Positions 1-7,551 of a stretch of DNA of 64,000 nucleotides are shown one piece after another. Origin of the DNA: Gammaproteobacteria bacterium (GTDB lineage Bacteria; Pseudomonadota; Gammaproteobacteria; Steroidobacterales; Rariloculaceae); NCBI GenBank assembly GCA_017577365.1, contig PKRJ01000018.1:1-64000 (forward strand), in the 5' to 3' direction. Position 1 is the stretch's first letter; each line of letters opens with the position of its first letter. The notes below the pieces were generated by a model. It had not been told where the DNA came from and ran no database searches. It was given only the letters and a program-made list of their open reading frames with translations. Both the position numbers and the translations under genes were made by a program.

Positions 1-1724
1 TTGTCGAGCAGCGCCTGCGGCATCGGCTCGCCGGTCTGGTAGTGGCGCGCGTAGTTCCGCAGCACCTCCGGCCAGTCGGCCCACATCTCGTTGACCTGCG
101 ACGGAAACTCGACGAAGTCGCGGGGCACGCGCGTGCCGGCGAAGTACGGATACGTGACGTCCGAGAACAGCCCGTGCAGCGCGTGGCCGAACTCGTGGAA
201 CATCGTCGTCACCTCGTCCCACGTGAGCAGCGTGGGTTGTCCCGCCGGAGGCTTCGGAATGTTCAAGTGATTCGCGACGACGGCCTTCGTGCCGCGCAGC
301 TTCGACTGCGACACGTACGCGTTCATCCACGCGCCGCCGCGCTTGGACGGGCGCGCGTACGGGTCGAACAGGAAGATGCCGAGCTGCGAGCCGTCGGCGT
401 CGAAGACGTCGAAGACGCGCACGTCCGGATGGTAGACGGGCAGGTCGTCGCGTTCCTCGAACGTGATGCCGTAGAGTCGATTCGCGGCGTAGAACACGCC
501 GTTCTCGAGCACACTATCGAGCTCGAGATAGGGCTTCAGCGCGTCCTCATCGAACTCGTACGACTCCTGCCGGACTTTCTCGGCGTAGTACGCCCAGTCC
601 CACGGCTCGAGCTCGAACGAAGGCTCGCCTTTCGCGGCCTGCTCGCGATCGATCATCGCTTGCAGCGCTTCGCCTTCGCGCCGCGCGTTCGCCACGGCGG
701 CCGGCGCGAGCTGCGACAGCATCGCGTCGACGGCTTCGGGCGTCCGCGCGGTTTCGTCGGCGAGCACGTAAGCCGCATGGTTCGCGAAGCCGAGCAGCCG
801 CGCGCGCTCGGCTCGCAAGCGCATGACTCTCGAGATGATCGCCCTGTTGTCGTACTGATTGCCGCGGCTGCCGCGTGCGATCGACGCCTCGTGGATGCGC
901 CGCCTGAGCTCCCGGTTCGTGAGCTCCGCGTTCGCGGGCTGTCCGGTCGTGTTCTGCAGCGTGATGACGTACTTGCCTTCGAGGCCTCGCTGCGCCGCCG
1001 CATCCGCGGCGGCCTCGATCGCGGCTTCGGAGAGCCCGTCGAGCTCTTCGCGGCGCTCGACGATCACGGCCGAGTCGTTGACCTCGGCGAGCACGTTCTG
1101 ACTGAACTGGGTTTCGAGCCGCGCGAGCTCGGCGTTGATCTCGCGCAGGCGCGCCTTCTCTTCCTCGCTGAGCCTTGCGCCGGCGCGGACGAACTCGATG
1201 TGATAGCGCTCGATCAGACGGACCGCCTCGGGATCGAGGCCGAGCGTGTCGCGCCGCGCATGGAGCGCGTCGACGCGCGCGAAGAGCTCCGAGTTCAGCA
1301 GGATCGCGTCTTGGTGCGCGGCGAGCTTCGGCGCGAACTCGGCCTCGATCGCTTGACGGCGCTCGTTCGTGTCGGCGGAGGCGAGCGAGAAGAAGGTCGT
1401 CGCGGCGCGCTCGAGCAGCTCTCCGGATCGCTCGAGCGCGACGATGGTGTTCTCGAAGGTCGGCGGCTCGGGATTCTTCGCGATCGCCTCGATCTCCTCG
1501 AGATGCTCGGCCATGCCGCGCTCGAGCGCGGGCGCAAAGTGCTCGTCCCGGATCAGATCGAAGGGCGGATAGCGGAGCGGCAGAGGGCTCGGCGCGAACA
1601 GCGGGTTGTCGCCGGAGGAGCCGGCGGCACTCGAGTCGGTCGATTGCGCGCCCGCGGGCCCCGCCGCGAGCGCGGTCAAGGTCAGCGCGATTCCAAGCTC
1701 GGTGGCGATCGACGTGGATCTCAT
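1..1724 (-). CDS. M3 family metallopeptidase (peptidyl-dipeptidase Dcp-like), 3' end outside the window
   Basis: Zinc metallopeptidase of the thimet oligopeptidase/Dcp family, which cleaves short peptides. The frame read leftwards from ATG 1724 stays open to the window edge (about 574 codons). It begins with a signal-peptide-like stretch (hydrophobic, ending near AGAQS) and carries FHEFGHALHG at about residues 509-518, the HExxH zinc site in the place expected for M3 enzymes of about 680-700 residues, so roughly 110 C-terminal residues are missing. An in-frame GTG two codons upstream, behind AGAGGA, is an alternative start. The signal peptide suggests a periplasmic enzyme. The family call is firm; Dcp versus oligopeptidase A is not settled. 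Confidence 0.9.
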   Translation of the reverse strand, partial: MRSTSIATELGIALTLTALAAGPAGAQSTDSSAAGSSGDNPLFAPSPLPLRYPPFDLIRDEHFAPALERGMAEHLEEIEAIAKNPEPPTFENTIVALERSGELLERAATTFFSLASADTNERRQAIEAEFAPKLAAHQDAILLNSELFARVDALHARRDTLGLDPEAVRLIERYHIEFVRAGARLSEEEKARLREINAELARLETQFSQNVLAEVNDSAVIVERREELDGLSEAAIEAAADAAAQRGLEGKYVITLQNTTGQPANAELTNRELRRRIHEASIARGSRGNQYDNRAIISRVMRLRAERARLLGFANHAAYVLADETARTPEAVDAMLSQLAPAAVANARREGEALQAMIDREQAAKGEPSFELEPWDWAYYAEKVRQESYEFDEDALKPYLELDSVLENGVFYAANRLYGITFEERDDLPVYHPDVRVFDVFDADGSQLGIFLFDPYARPSKRGGAWMNAYVSQSKLRGTKAVVANHLNIPKPPAGQPTLLTWDEVTTMFHEFGHALHGLFSDVTYPYFAGTRVPRDFVEFPSQVNEMWADWPEVLRNYARHYQTGEPMPQALLD

Positions 1725-1840
1725 CGTCACGATTCCTCTCTTCGTCGAACGCACAGATTACCCGACCGCGGCAGGCTCTGCCGCCGTGTTCGGCTACGAG
1801 GGGCGCGTTCGCTGCGCCGCGCGGCGGGCCACGGAAACGA

Positions 1841-1874
1841 GAAGGGCCGGGGCGACGATGCGCCCCGGCCCTTC
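1841..1874 (-). terminator. Hairpin downstream of the dihaem cytochrome c gene
   Basis: A perfect 13-bp stem (GAAGGGCCGGGGC and its complement) with an 8-nt loop lies 27 nt past the stop of the cytochrome gene at 1901 and before the M3 peptidase start. The downstream run is only weakly T-rich, so it may be an imperfect intrinsic terminator or an mRNA 3'-end stabiliser. Confidence 0.6.
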
Positions 1875-1900
1875 GATATCGACGCTCCGCGGCTTTCCGC

Positions 1901-2815
1901 TCAGTGAGCGGCGGGCGGCTCGGCGACCGCGGGCGGCAGCGTCCGGAGATACGCGACGATCGCGTCGAGGTCCTCGTCCGTGATGTTCTCGTAGAACTGG
2001 AATCCCATGAACGGCAACAGCTGCCGTCCGTCGCGGCTGATGCCTTGCGTGATCGCACGCTTGATCTCGTCGTCGGTCCAGCGGCCGATGCCGAGCTCCG
2101 GATGCTGCGTGATGTTCGCCGCGAGCGCGTTCCACGGCTGGCCGAACGGTTGCGGGAACAAATTCCCGCCGGCGCCGATTCGCGAGAAGTCGTGGCGGCC
2201 CTCGACGAGCGGCGTGTGGCAATCCGTGCAGTGGCCGAGCGTATGCGTGAGATAGCGGCCGTACGCGACCTTGTCGTTCTTGTCCGGCTCCGGCACCGAC
2301 CCGACCGGCGGTCCCCAGTTCGGCGGCAGCTCGATGCGGTACGTCGATCTCGGCACCTCGTTACGGACCGGCTTGACGCTGCGCAAGTAAGCGACGATCG
2401 CGCGCATGTCGCGATCGGAGATGTCGCGGTAGAACGGATAGGCCATCGGCGGACCCATCACGGAACCGTCCGGCCGAATGCCTTCGCGCACGGCGCGGAT
2501 GATCTGCTCGTCGGTCCACGAGCCGATGCCGGTCTCGACGTCGGGCGTGATGTTCGGCGCATAGGCTCGGAAGGCCGGCTCCTCGATGACGAACGCTCCG
2601 GCGAGCTCCAGGTCGTCGATCAGATTGCCGTTCTCGTCTCGCGGCGTGTGACAGTTGCCGCACGCGACGATCGAGTTCATCAGATATTCGCCGCGCGCGA
2701 GCAGATCCTCGTCGACGTCCGCCGCCGTGCCTTGCTCGGTGCAGGCGACAGCGAGCGCGGCGCAAGCCGCAATGCCGAGCCGTGCGATGGCCCCCCCGAT
2801 CACCTTCGCTGACAT
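1901..2815 (-). CDS. Exported dihaem cytochrome c (alcohol dehydrogenase cytochrome subunit-like)
   Basis: Predicted periplasmic or membrane-anchored electron carrier of 304 residues. ATG 2815 was chosen because GGGGGAG sits just upstream and the next residues form a signal peptide that may end in a lipobox (AVACTEQ). Two haem sites, CGNCH and CTDCH, lie in two homologous cytochrome c domains, each followed by a Met-containing stretch (GPPMAYPFYRDIS and LPFMGFQFYENIT) and ending in IVAYLRS/T. This is the arrangement of cytochrome c subunits that accept electrons from quinoprotein or flavoprotein dehydrogenases. No dehydrogenase is directly adjacent, so the partner is unknown. Confidence 0.88.
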   Translation of the reverse strand: MSAKVIGGAIARLGIAACAALAVACTEQGTAADVDEDLLARGEYLMNSIVACGNCHTPRDENGNLIDDLELAGAFVIEEPAFRAYAPNITPDVETGIGSWTDEQIIRAVREGIRPDGSVMGPPMAYPFYRDISDRDMRAIVAYLRSVKPVRNEVPRSTYRIELPPNWGPPVGSVPEPDKNDKVAYGRYLTHTLGHCTDCHTPLVEGRHDFSRIGAGGNLFPQPFGQPWNALAANITQHPELGIGRWTDDEIKRAITQGISRDGRQLLPFMGFQFYENITDEDLDAIVAYLRTLPPAVAEPPAAH

Positions 2816-2893
2816 TGGCGCTCCCCCGGTTGTGATGGTGTTTTGGGGGCCGAGTGTAACCCAGCGGCCGGCCGAGGGGCGAGGGCCGGGCGA

Positions 2894-2931
2894 CGCTCGC
2901 ACGGCCGCCGACCGCTCGCACGGCCGCCGAC
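2894..2931. repeat. Two tandem copies of a 19-bp unit
   Basis: The unit CGCTCGCACGGCCGCCGAC occurs twice back to back, without mismatch, in the 136-bp gap between the two cytochrome genes. It may be simple slippage or a regulatory duplication. Confidence 0.7.
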
Positions 2932-2951
2932 GATGGGCCGGCCGGTCGGCG

Positions 2952-3455
2952 CTATGGGGTGGCCGCGGGCAGATACCGGTCGTGGCATGCGACGCACGCG
3001 TTGTACACGCGTTCGCCGGCATCGAGCACCTTGTCCGGATCGCGCTCGAGCGCCGCGCGCGCCGCGGCGAGACCCGCTTCGACGAGACCGCCCGAAAGCC
3101 GGTTCCATTCCTCGCCGCGGCTGTGCCACGGCATCATCAGCAGATTGCCGGATTCGGCGATGCTCAGGCCCGCCGCCCACACTTCTTCCCAGTCCTCGTC
3201 GGTCTCGGGGAAATACTCCGTGACGCCTTGCTCGTCGATCACGATGCGGACCGAGCCCCAGTACTCCTCGGCGGCGTGCGCGATCAGGCTTTCCATCAGC
3301 TCGCGCGTGGTCGCGGCCGGCCGATAGGGCGGCCCGTCGGCCTGCGGTGACGCGGCGGCGGGCGTGTCCGTCGCGGGCGGCGATGCCGGCTCGTCGGTGC
3401 ATGCGGCGGCCGCGAGGCCGGCGAGCAGGACGCTGAAGACACGGGGTGTAATCAC
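2952..3455 (-). CDS. Lipoprotein with one C-terminal CxxCH, cytochrome c'-like
   Basis: Predicted 167-residue lipoprotein. GTG 3455 follows an AGGAGG ribosome-binding site and begins a short signal peptide with lipobox LAAAACTD. A low-complexity Pro/Ala linker precedes a mostly helical domain, and the single haem motif CVACH lies only about 10 residues from the C-terminus (ERVYNACVACHDRYL). A C-terminal CxxCH is the hallmark of class II cytochromes c (c'), which are four-helix bundles. It lies upstream of the dihaem cytochrome gene on the same strand and may share its job. Exact function is not known. Confidence 0.75.
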   Translation of the reverse strand: MITPRVFSVLLAGLAAAACTDEPASPPATDTPAAASPQADGPPYRPAATTRELMESLIAHAAEEYWGSVRIVIDEQGVTEYFPETDEDWEEVWAAGLSIAESGNLLMMPWHSRGEEWNRLSGGLVEAGLAAARAALERDPDKVLDAGERVYNACVACHDRYLPAATP

Positions 3456-3687
3456 GAAGCCTCCTCGGCGTATATCGAAGCGGGCGGTGCTGCGTACGCC
3501 CGGCGTGCTCGCAGCGAGAATACGCGACGCCGCGAAGCGGCGCCATGCCGTTCGAGGCTCTCGTGCACCGCACGCGACGCTTTCGAGGTGCTCGCGCGAC
3601 TCGCGACCGCCAGTCTCGACGCGAGGCTCCGGCTCGTGCATCGTGCGCTTTGTAACCGCCCGGAGAAACGGTCTCTGGAGGAAGAAC

Positions 3688-4539
3688 ATGCCGAACACGC
3701 TAGCAGTCTGGTCACTAGCGGCCGCCGCGGCGGCCGCGATGCTCGTCGCCGCGCCGAGCGTCCCCGCCCAGGAGAGCGCGGTCTCCGCGCTCGATGCCGC
3801 GATCGCGGGCGCACATCGCTCCGAGCGCGATCGCGCGCGCGACCGCTACCGCCATCCGAAAGAGACGCTCGAGTTTTTCGGGTTTCGACCGGACATGACG
3901 GTCGTCGAGATCTGGCCGGCCTCGGGCTGGTATACCGACATCCTCGCGCCCGCGTTACGCCGGCAAGGAAAGCTCTATCTCGCGCAGTACGGAGACAATC
4001 CGCCGTTCCCGTATCAGCGCCGCGAGATGGAGGCGCTCGCGGCGAAGATCGACGCCGCGCCCGAGGTTTATGGTGAGGTGGAATTCACTGCGCTCGACTT
4101 CGACGAGCGCTCGAAGATCGCGCCGGACGGCAGCGTCGATCTCGTCGTGACGTTTCGCAACGTGCACAACTGGTTCGACCCCGGCTACGGGCCGCCGAAC
4201 GCGGCCGAGATCGCGTTCAGGAAGATGTACGCGGCGCTGAAGCCCGGCGGCGTCCTCGGCGTCGTCGACCATCGTTGGCCCGATCCCGAGACGGAGGATC
4301 CGCAGGCCGCGAACGGATATATCTCCGAGGAACGCGTGATTCGTTACGCCGAGGCCGCGGGCTTCGAATTCGCCGGCCGATCCGACGTGAACCGCAATCC
4401 TCGCGACACGCACGATCATCCGAACGGCGTGTGGACGTTGCCGCCGGATCTCGCGGCGCCGGAAGAACAGCGCCAGCGCTATCTCGACATCGGCGAGTCC
4501 GATCGGTTCACGCTGAAATTCGTGAAGCCGGCGAGCTGA
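3688..4539 (+). CDS. Exported class I SAM-methyltransferase-like protein (COG4798-like)
   Basis: 283 residues starting at ATG 3688 behind GGAGGAAG. The N-terminus is a clear signal peptide (LAVWSLAAAAAAAMLVAAP, cut near VPAQ). The rest has a Rossmann methyltransferase layout: motif I is the unusual VVEIWPASGWYT, followed by LDLVVTFRNVHNW and a post-motif region LKPGGVLGVVDH. The sequence resembles predicted methyltransferases of COG4798 that also carry signal peptides. SAM is not normally available in the periplasm, so real methyl transfer is doubtful and the fold may have been reused. Divergent from the cytochrome c'-like gene. Confidence 0.8.
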   Translation: MPNTLAVWSLAAAAAAAMLVAAPSVPAQESAVSALDAAIAGAHRSERDRARDRYRHPKETLEFFGFRPDMTVVEIWPASGWYTDILAPALRRQGKLYLAQYGDNPPFPYQRREMEALAAKIDAAPEVYGEVEFTALDFDERSKIAPDGSVDLVVTFRNVHNWFDPGYGPPNAAEIAFRKMYAALKPGGVLGVVDHRWPDPETEDPQAANGYISEERVIRYAEAAGFEFAGRSDVNRNPRDTHDHPNGVWTLPPDLAAPEEQRQRYLDIGESDRFTLKFVKPAS

Positions 4540-4602
4540 CGCTCGTCTGCGCGGACCGAGTCCGCGCAGCAACGTAGGGCACGGAGCTTGCACGATGCGG
4601 CG

Positions 4603-5286
4603 ATGCGTCGTGCCTCCGTGCTCTTCCTGCTCTTCGCGTCGGGCTGCGCGATCAGCCCGACGCGCATCCACTCGAGCTGGTCGGACCCGACCTTCACTGG
4701 CCCGGGCTTCGGCCGCGTCGCGGTGCTCGCGCTGTTCGATACCGAAGCCGAAAGCCGCAGCTTCGAGCGCGAGGCCGTCGTGGAGCTCACGGAGCGGGGC
4801 GTCGACGCGATTCCGGGACGCACGATCATCGAGCCCGACATCGACGCGACGCAGGAGCAGATGGAGCGCGCGCTCGCGAGCGCGGACGTCGAAGGGCTAC
4901 TGATCTTTCGCCTGATCGCGGTCGACGAGCGTCAGGTGTACCGGCCGCCGACGGCGTATCTGCGCTCGATGCCGCCCGGAATCGTGTGGGGCGATCCGTT
5001 TTACTGGTACTACTATCCGCACTGGCATTACTACTGGCATTGGCGCTCGTCATTGGCCGTGACCAGCTCGCCCGGCTATTGGGAAGAGTACACGTACGTG
5101 ACCGTCGAAAGCTCGCTGTACGACAACGACACGGGGAGGCTCGTCTGGACCGCGAAGTCGGAGACGATGGACAACGATCGCTTCGATCGCCTCGCGGGCT
5201 CCGTCGCGAACGAGATCGTCGATATGCTCGCGGATCTTGCCCTGCTCGTGCCCGCCGAGACGGGGCTCGCCGAAGCGAGCCGATAG
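4603..5286 (+). CDS. Lipoprotein, DUF4136-like, with an aromatic/His-rich segment
   Basis: Predicted 227-residue lipoprotein. ATG 4603 begins a short signal with lipobox FASGCAIS. A TTG 15 nt upstream is open but less likely. The N-terminal part (IHSSWSDPTFTGPGFGRVAVLALF) resembles DUF4136-type lipoproteins. The middle contains a dense aromatic/histidine run around residues 128-148 (WGDPFYWYYYPHWHYYWHW). The C-terminal part (VWTAKSETMDN, then a helix) is typical of envelope lipoproteins that assemble a beta/alpha fold. Follows the methyltransferase-like gene by 63 nt. Function unknown. Confidence 0.75.
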   Translation: MRRASVLFLLFASGCAISPTRIHSSWSDPTFTGPGFGRVAVLALFDTEAESRSFEREAVVELTERGVDAIPGRTIIEPDIDATQEQMERALASADVEGLLIFRLIAVDERQVYRPPTAYLRSMPPGIVWGDPFYWYYYPHWHYYWHWRSSLAVTSSPGYWEEYTYVTVESSLYDNDTGRLVWTAKSETMDNDRFDRLAGSVANEIVDMLADLALLVPAETGLAEASR

Positions 5287-5331
5287 CGCCGACCGTCGCG
5301 CGCGGCGCGTCCGCCCGGACGCGTACGGTGG

Positions 5332-5459
5332 AGCGACCGGCGCCTGCGCGCAATATCGCTTCTTGCCGGCCGTGAAGCCGTCCATGGCGGCTGCGGGCGC
5401 GGCATCCTTGCCGCGCACGCTCCGGCAAGAAGCGATATCGCACGCAGGCGCCGATCGCT
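5332..5459 (-). ncRNA. Long inverted repeat crowned by two hairpins with CANGGAYG loops (CsrA/RsmA-site-like element)
   Basis: Arms 5332-5369 and 5422-5459 form a 38-bp stem with three mismatches, and all three become G.U pairs only in minus-strand RNA. Between the arms that RNA can fold two further hairpins: an 8-bp stem at 5397-5416 with the loop motif CAAGGATG, and a short stem at about 5375-5390 showing CATGGACG. Both match the CANGGAYG core bound by CsrA/RsmA proteins. The element lies 28 nt past the stop of the minus-strand SnoaL-like gene (5487), so it would be the 3' end of that operon transcript. It could be a stand-alone RNA, a 3'-UTR sponge or a dispersed intergenic repeat; no U-tract follows. 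Confidence 0.55.
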
Positions 5460-5486
5460 AGAATGCGCCGCTAGCGTTCGGCGCGG

Positions 5487-6488
5487 TTACTCGTCCTTCC
5501 AGAGCGACGGCATCAGATACGGCTGAAAGACCGCGAAACCCTCGACGCGCTCGACGGCGCCGTTGCGGATCTTGAACAGATCCACGACGCGGTGCGAGTT
5601 CGGGTACTCGACCGGGATCGAATGCGTGCGGCCGTCGCGCGTCTCGTACTCGACGAAGCGCGCCGAGTGATCGAGGAACGCGAACGCTACGACCACGCCG
5701 CGCTCCTCGTCGACGATCGGGTATCGCCGCGCGCGCACGCGGTCGACCGGCTTGTAGTAGCCGATCTCGAATTGCGCGCGGCAGCCGCGCGCGGGCGCGC
5801 TCTCCCCGTGCGTGAAATCGACGCCGTTCGAGACGCGCTTGCAATCGGGCGCGAACTCGCCGAGCAGCTGGCCGTCGTTGAGCTGCATCGTGTTGTAATA
5901 GCCTTCCGCGAGCGCGATCAGCCGCTCGCGCGGCCGGCGCTCGTTGGCGGGCAGTGTCTCGGAGAAGCTCTCGTCGAGCGCATAGCCCGCGGTCGGCGCG
6001 AAATGCGCCGGCGTGCCTTCACGCGCGACGACGGTTTCGACGTCGGCGATCTGGCCGTCGACGATCGCGAGGCGCATCGCGTAGTACGCGGGCTGCCCGT
6101 GCTCCTCGACGATGCCGACCCAGAGCACGTTGCCCGTCGCGGGATCGGCGAGCTTGAACGGCGCCTCGTCGATCTTCGTCACGGTGCCCCACACGCCGTC
6201 GCCGATCATCATCGCGACGTCGTTTTCCGTGAAGCGCACGCGCTCCGCCCACGGCAGATCGCGCCAGCTCTTGTCGACGAGCGCCGCCATGTAGCGGTCC
6301 GCGATCTCGATGAGGCACGCGCGATCGCAAGCCGCTCGAGCGCGAGCGCCGGACGGCGTCGCTGCGGCGGTTTGCGCGACGGCCTGCGGCGCGTCTGCGA
6401 GCGTGACGAGCAGCGCGGCCGCCGCCGCGACGGTACCGAGCTTGCGGGCGCGACGGGCGGGTGCCGAGAGAGCATTCGTGAGACGCAT
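5487..6488 (-). CDS. Exported SnoaL/NTF2-like protein, paralogue of the next gene
   Basis: Predicted periplasmic protein of 333 residues. ATG 6488 has AGAAGG nine bases upstream and starts a signal peptide ending near AVAQ. An ATG at 6506 overlaps the stop of the upstream gene (ATGA) and would add six residues. Two NTF2-like halves can be seen, with ERVRFTENDVAMMIGDG and IVEEHGQPAYYAMRL in the first and RRYPIVDEERGVVVAFAFLD with LFKIRNGAVERVEG in the second. It shares these motifs with the 6503-7519 product, so the pair arose by tandem duplication. Last gene of a minus-strand operon with a PQQ dehydrogenase. Substrate and activity unknown. Confidence 0.82.
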   Translation of the reverse strand: MRLTNALSAPARRARKLGTVAAAAALLVTLADAPQAVAQTAAATPSGARARAACDRACLIEIADRYMAALVDKSWRDLPWAERVRFTENDVAMMIGDGVWGTVTKIDEAPFKLADPATGNVLWVGIVEEHGQPAYYAMRLAIVDGQIADVETVVAREGTPAHFAPTAGYALDESFSETLPANERRPRERLIALAEGYYNTMQLNDGQLLGEFAPDCKRVSNGVDFTHGESAPARGCRAQFEIGYYKPVDRVRARRYPIVDEERGVVVAFAFLDHSARFVEYETRDGRTHSIPVEYPNSHRVVDLFKIRNGAVERVEGFAVFQPYLMPSLWKDE

Positions 6489-6502
6489 GAACTTGAACCT
6501 TC

Positions 6503-7519
6503 TCATCGCGTTTGAAAGTCGACGTTCGGCTGAGCGAACGGCGAATGCATGAAATAGGGCACGTAGGTGAAGACGGCGTGGATCCGATGGATCTTGCCGT
6601 CCTTGACCTTGAACGCCTCGATCAGCGAGATCGAGTTCGGCCACTTGAGCACCGTGCGCATCTCGCGGCCGTCGGTGAGCAGATAACGGTCGAACGTGTT
6701 CGCGTGATCGAAGAAGCCCGTCGCGACGACGACCTGCCGCTCCTCGTCGACGAGCGGATAGCGCCGTTCGCGGATACGCTTGTTGATGCGATAGATGCCG
6801 AGCCTGAACTGCTCCTCGCAGCCTTGCGCGATCGACGCCGCGTTGTTCGCGCTGCCGCCGCCCGAGCCGGTCGTGTGGATGCCGTTCTCGACGCGCTCGC
6901 AGTCCTCGTGGAACGGCGTGAAGACGACGCCGTCGTTGAGCTCGACGGTGCTGAAGTAGCCGTCGGCGAGCGCGACGAGACGTTCGCGCGAAACGCGCTC
7001 TTCGGGCGGTACGACCTCGTCGAACGCCGGGTCGTAGTGGATCCGCGTCGGATCGCCGAATGGCTTCGGCATGTCGGGACGGCGGCTCACGATCGTCTCG
7101 ACCTCGGTGATCTCGCGGTTCTCCACCTTGAGACGCATCGCGAAGTAGGCCGGATGGCCGTGCTCCTCGACGATGCCGAACCACGCGACGTTGCCGGTCT
7201 GCTCGTCGGCGATCGCCATCGAGTCTTCCCAGACCGCGTTGATCGTGCCCCACAGGCCCTCGCCGAGCGGCATCTCGACGTTGTTCTCGGTGAAGCGCGC
7301 GTGCCGCGCGAACGGCGCGCGCGTCGTGTCGCGGTGCACGAGCGCGTCGAGATAGCGCTCCGCGTAGCCGATCAGGCAGTCGCGGTCGCAGTCGACGCGG
7401 ATCACCGCGCTCGGCTGACCGGGCGCCTGCGCGTGGCTCGGCGCGGCGACGAGCGCGAATACCGCGGCGAAGAGAGCGAGAACGGGCTCGGCGCCTTTCT
7501 CGTGACGGAGATCGGACAT
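6503..7519 (-). CDS. Exported SnoaL/NTF2-like protein
   Basis: 338 residues from ATG 7519, preceded by AAGGGGAAAATC, with a signal peptide ending near SHAQ. An earlier ATG at 7555 overlaps the stop of the SMP-30-like gene (ATGA) but its 12-residue extension is charged and contains the ribosome-binding site. Motifs shared with the downstream paralogue are FTENNVEMPLGEGLWG, IVEEHGHPAYFAMRL and RRYPLVDEERQVVVATGFFDH. Two Cys near the N-terminus (CDRDC) are also present in the paralogue (CDRAC) and may form a disulphide. Stop overlaps the alternative start of the next gene. SnoaL-fold proteins act as cyclases, isomerases or binding proteins; no function can be assigned. Confidence 0.83.
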   Translation of the reverse strand: MSDLRHEKGAEPVLALFAAVFALVAAPSHAQAPGQPSAVIRVDCDRDCLIGYAERYLDALVHRDTTRAPFARHARFTENNVEMPLGEGLWGTINAVWEDSMAIADEQTGNVAWFGIVEEHGHPAYFAMRLKVENREITEVETIVSRRPDMPKPFGDPTRIHYDPAFDEVVPPEERVSRERLVALADGYFSTVELNDGVVFTPFHEDCERVENGIHTTGSGGGSANNAASIAQGCEEQFRLGIYRINKRIRERRYPLVDEERQVVVATGFFDHANTFDRYLLTDGREMRTVLKWPNSISLIEAFKVKDGKIHRIHAVFTYVPYFMHSPFAQPNVDFQTR

Positions 7520-7551
7520 GATTTTCCCCTTGGGTGCTGCGTTCTTCCGGC

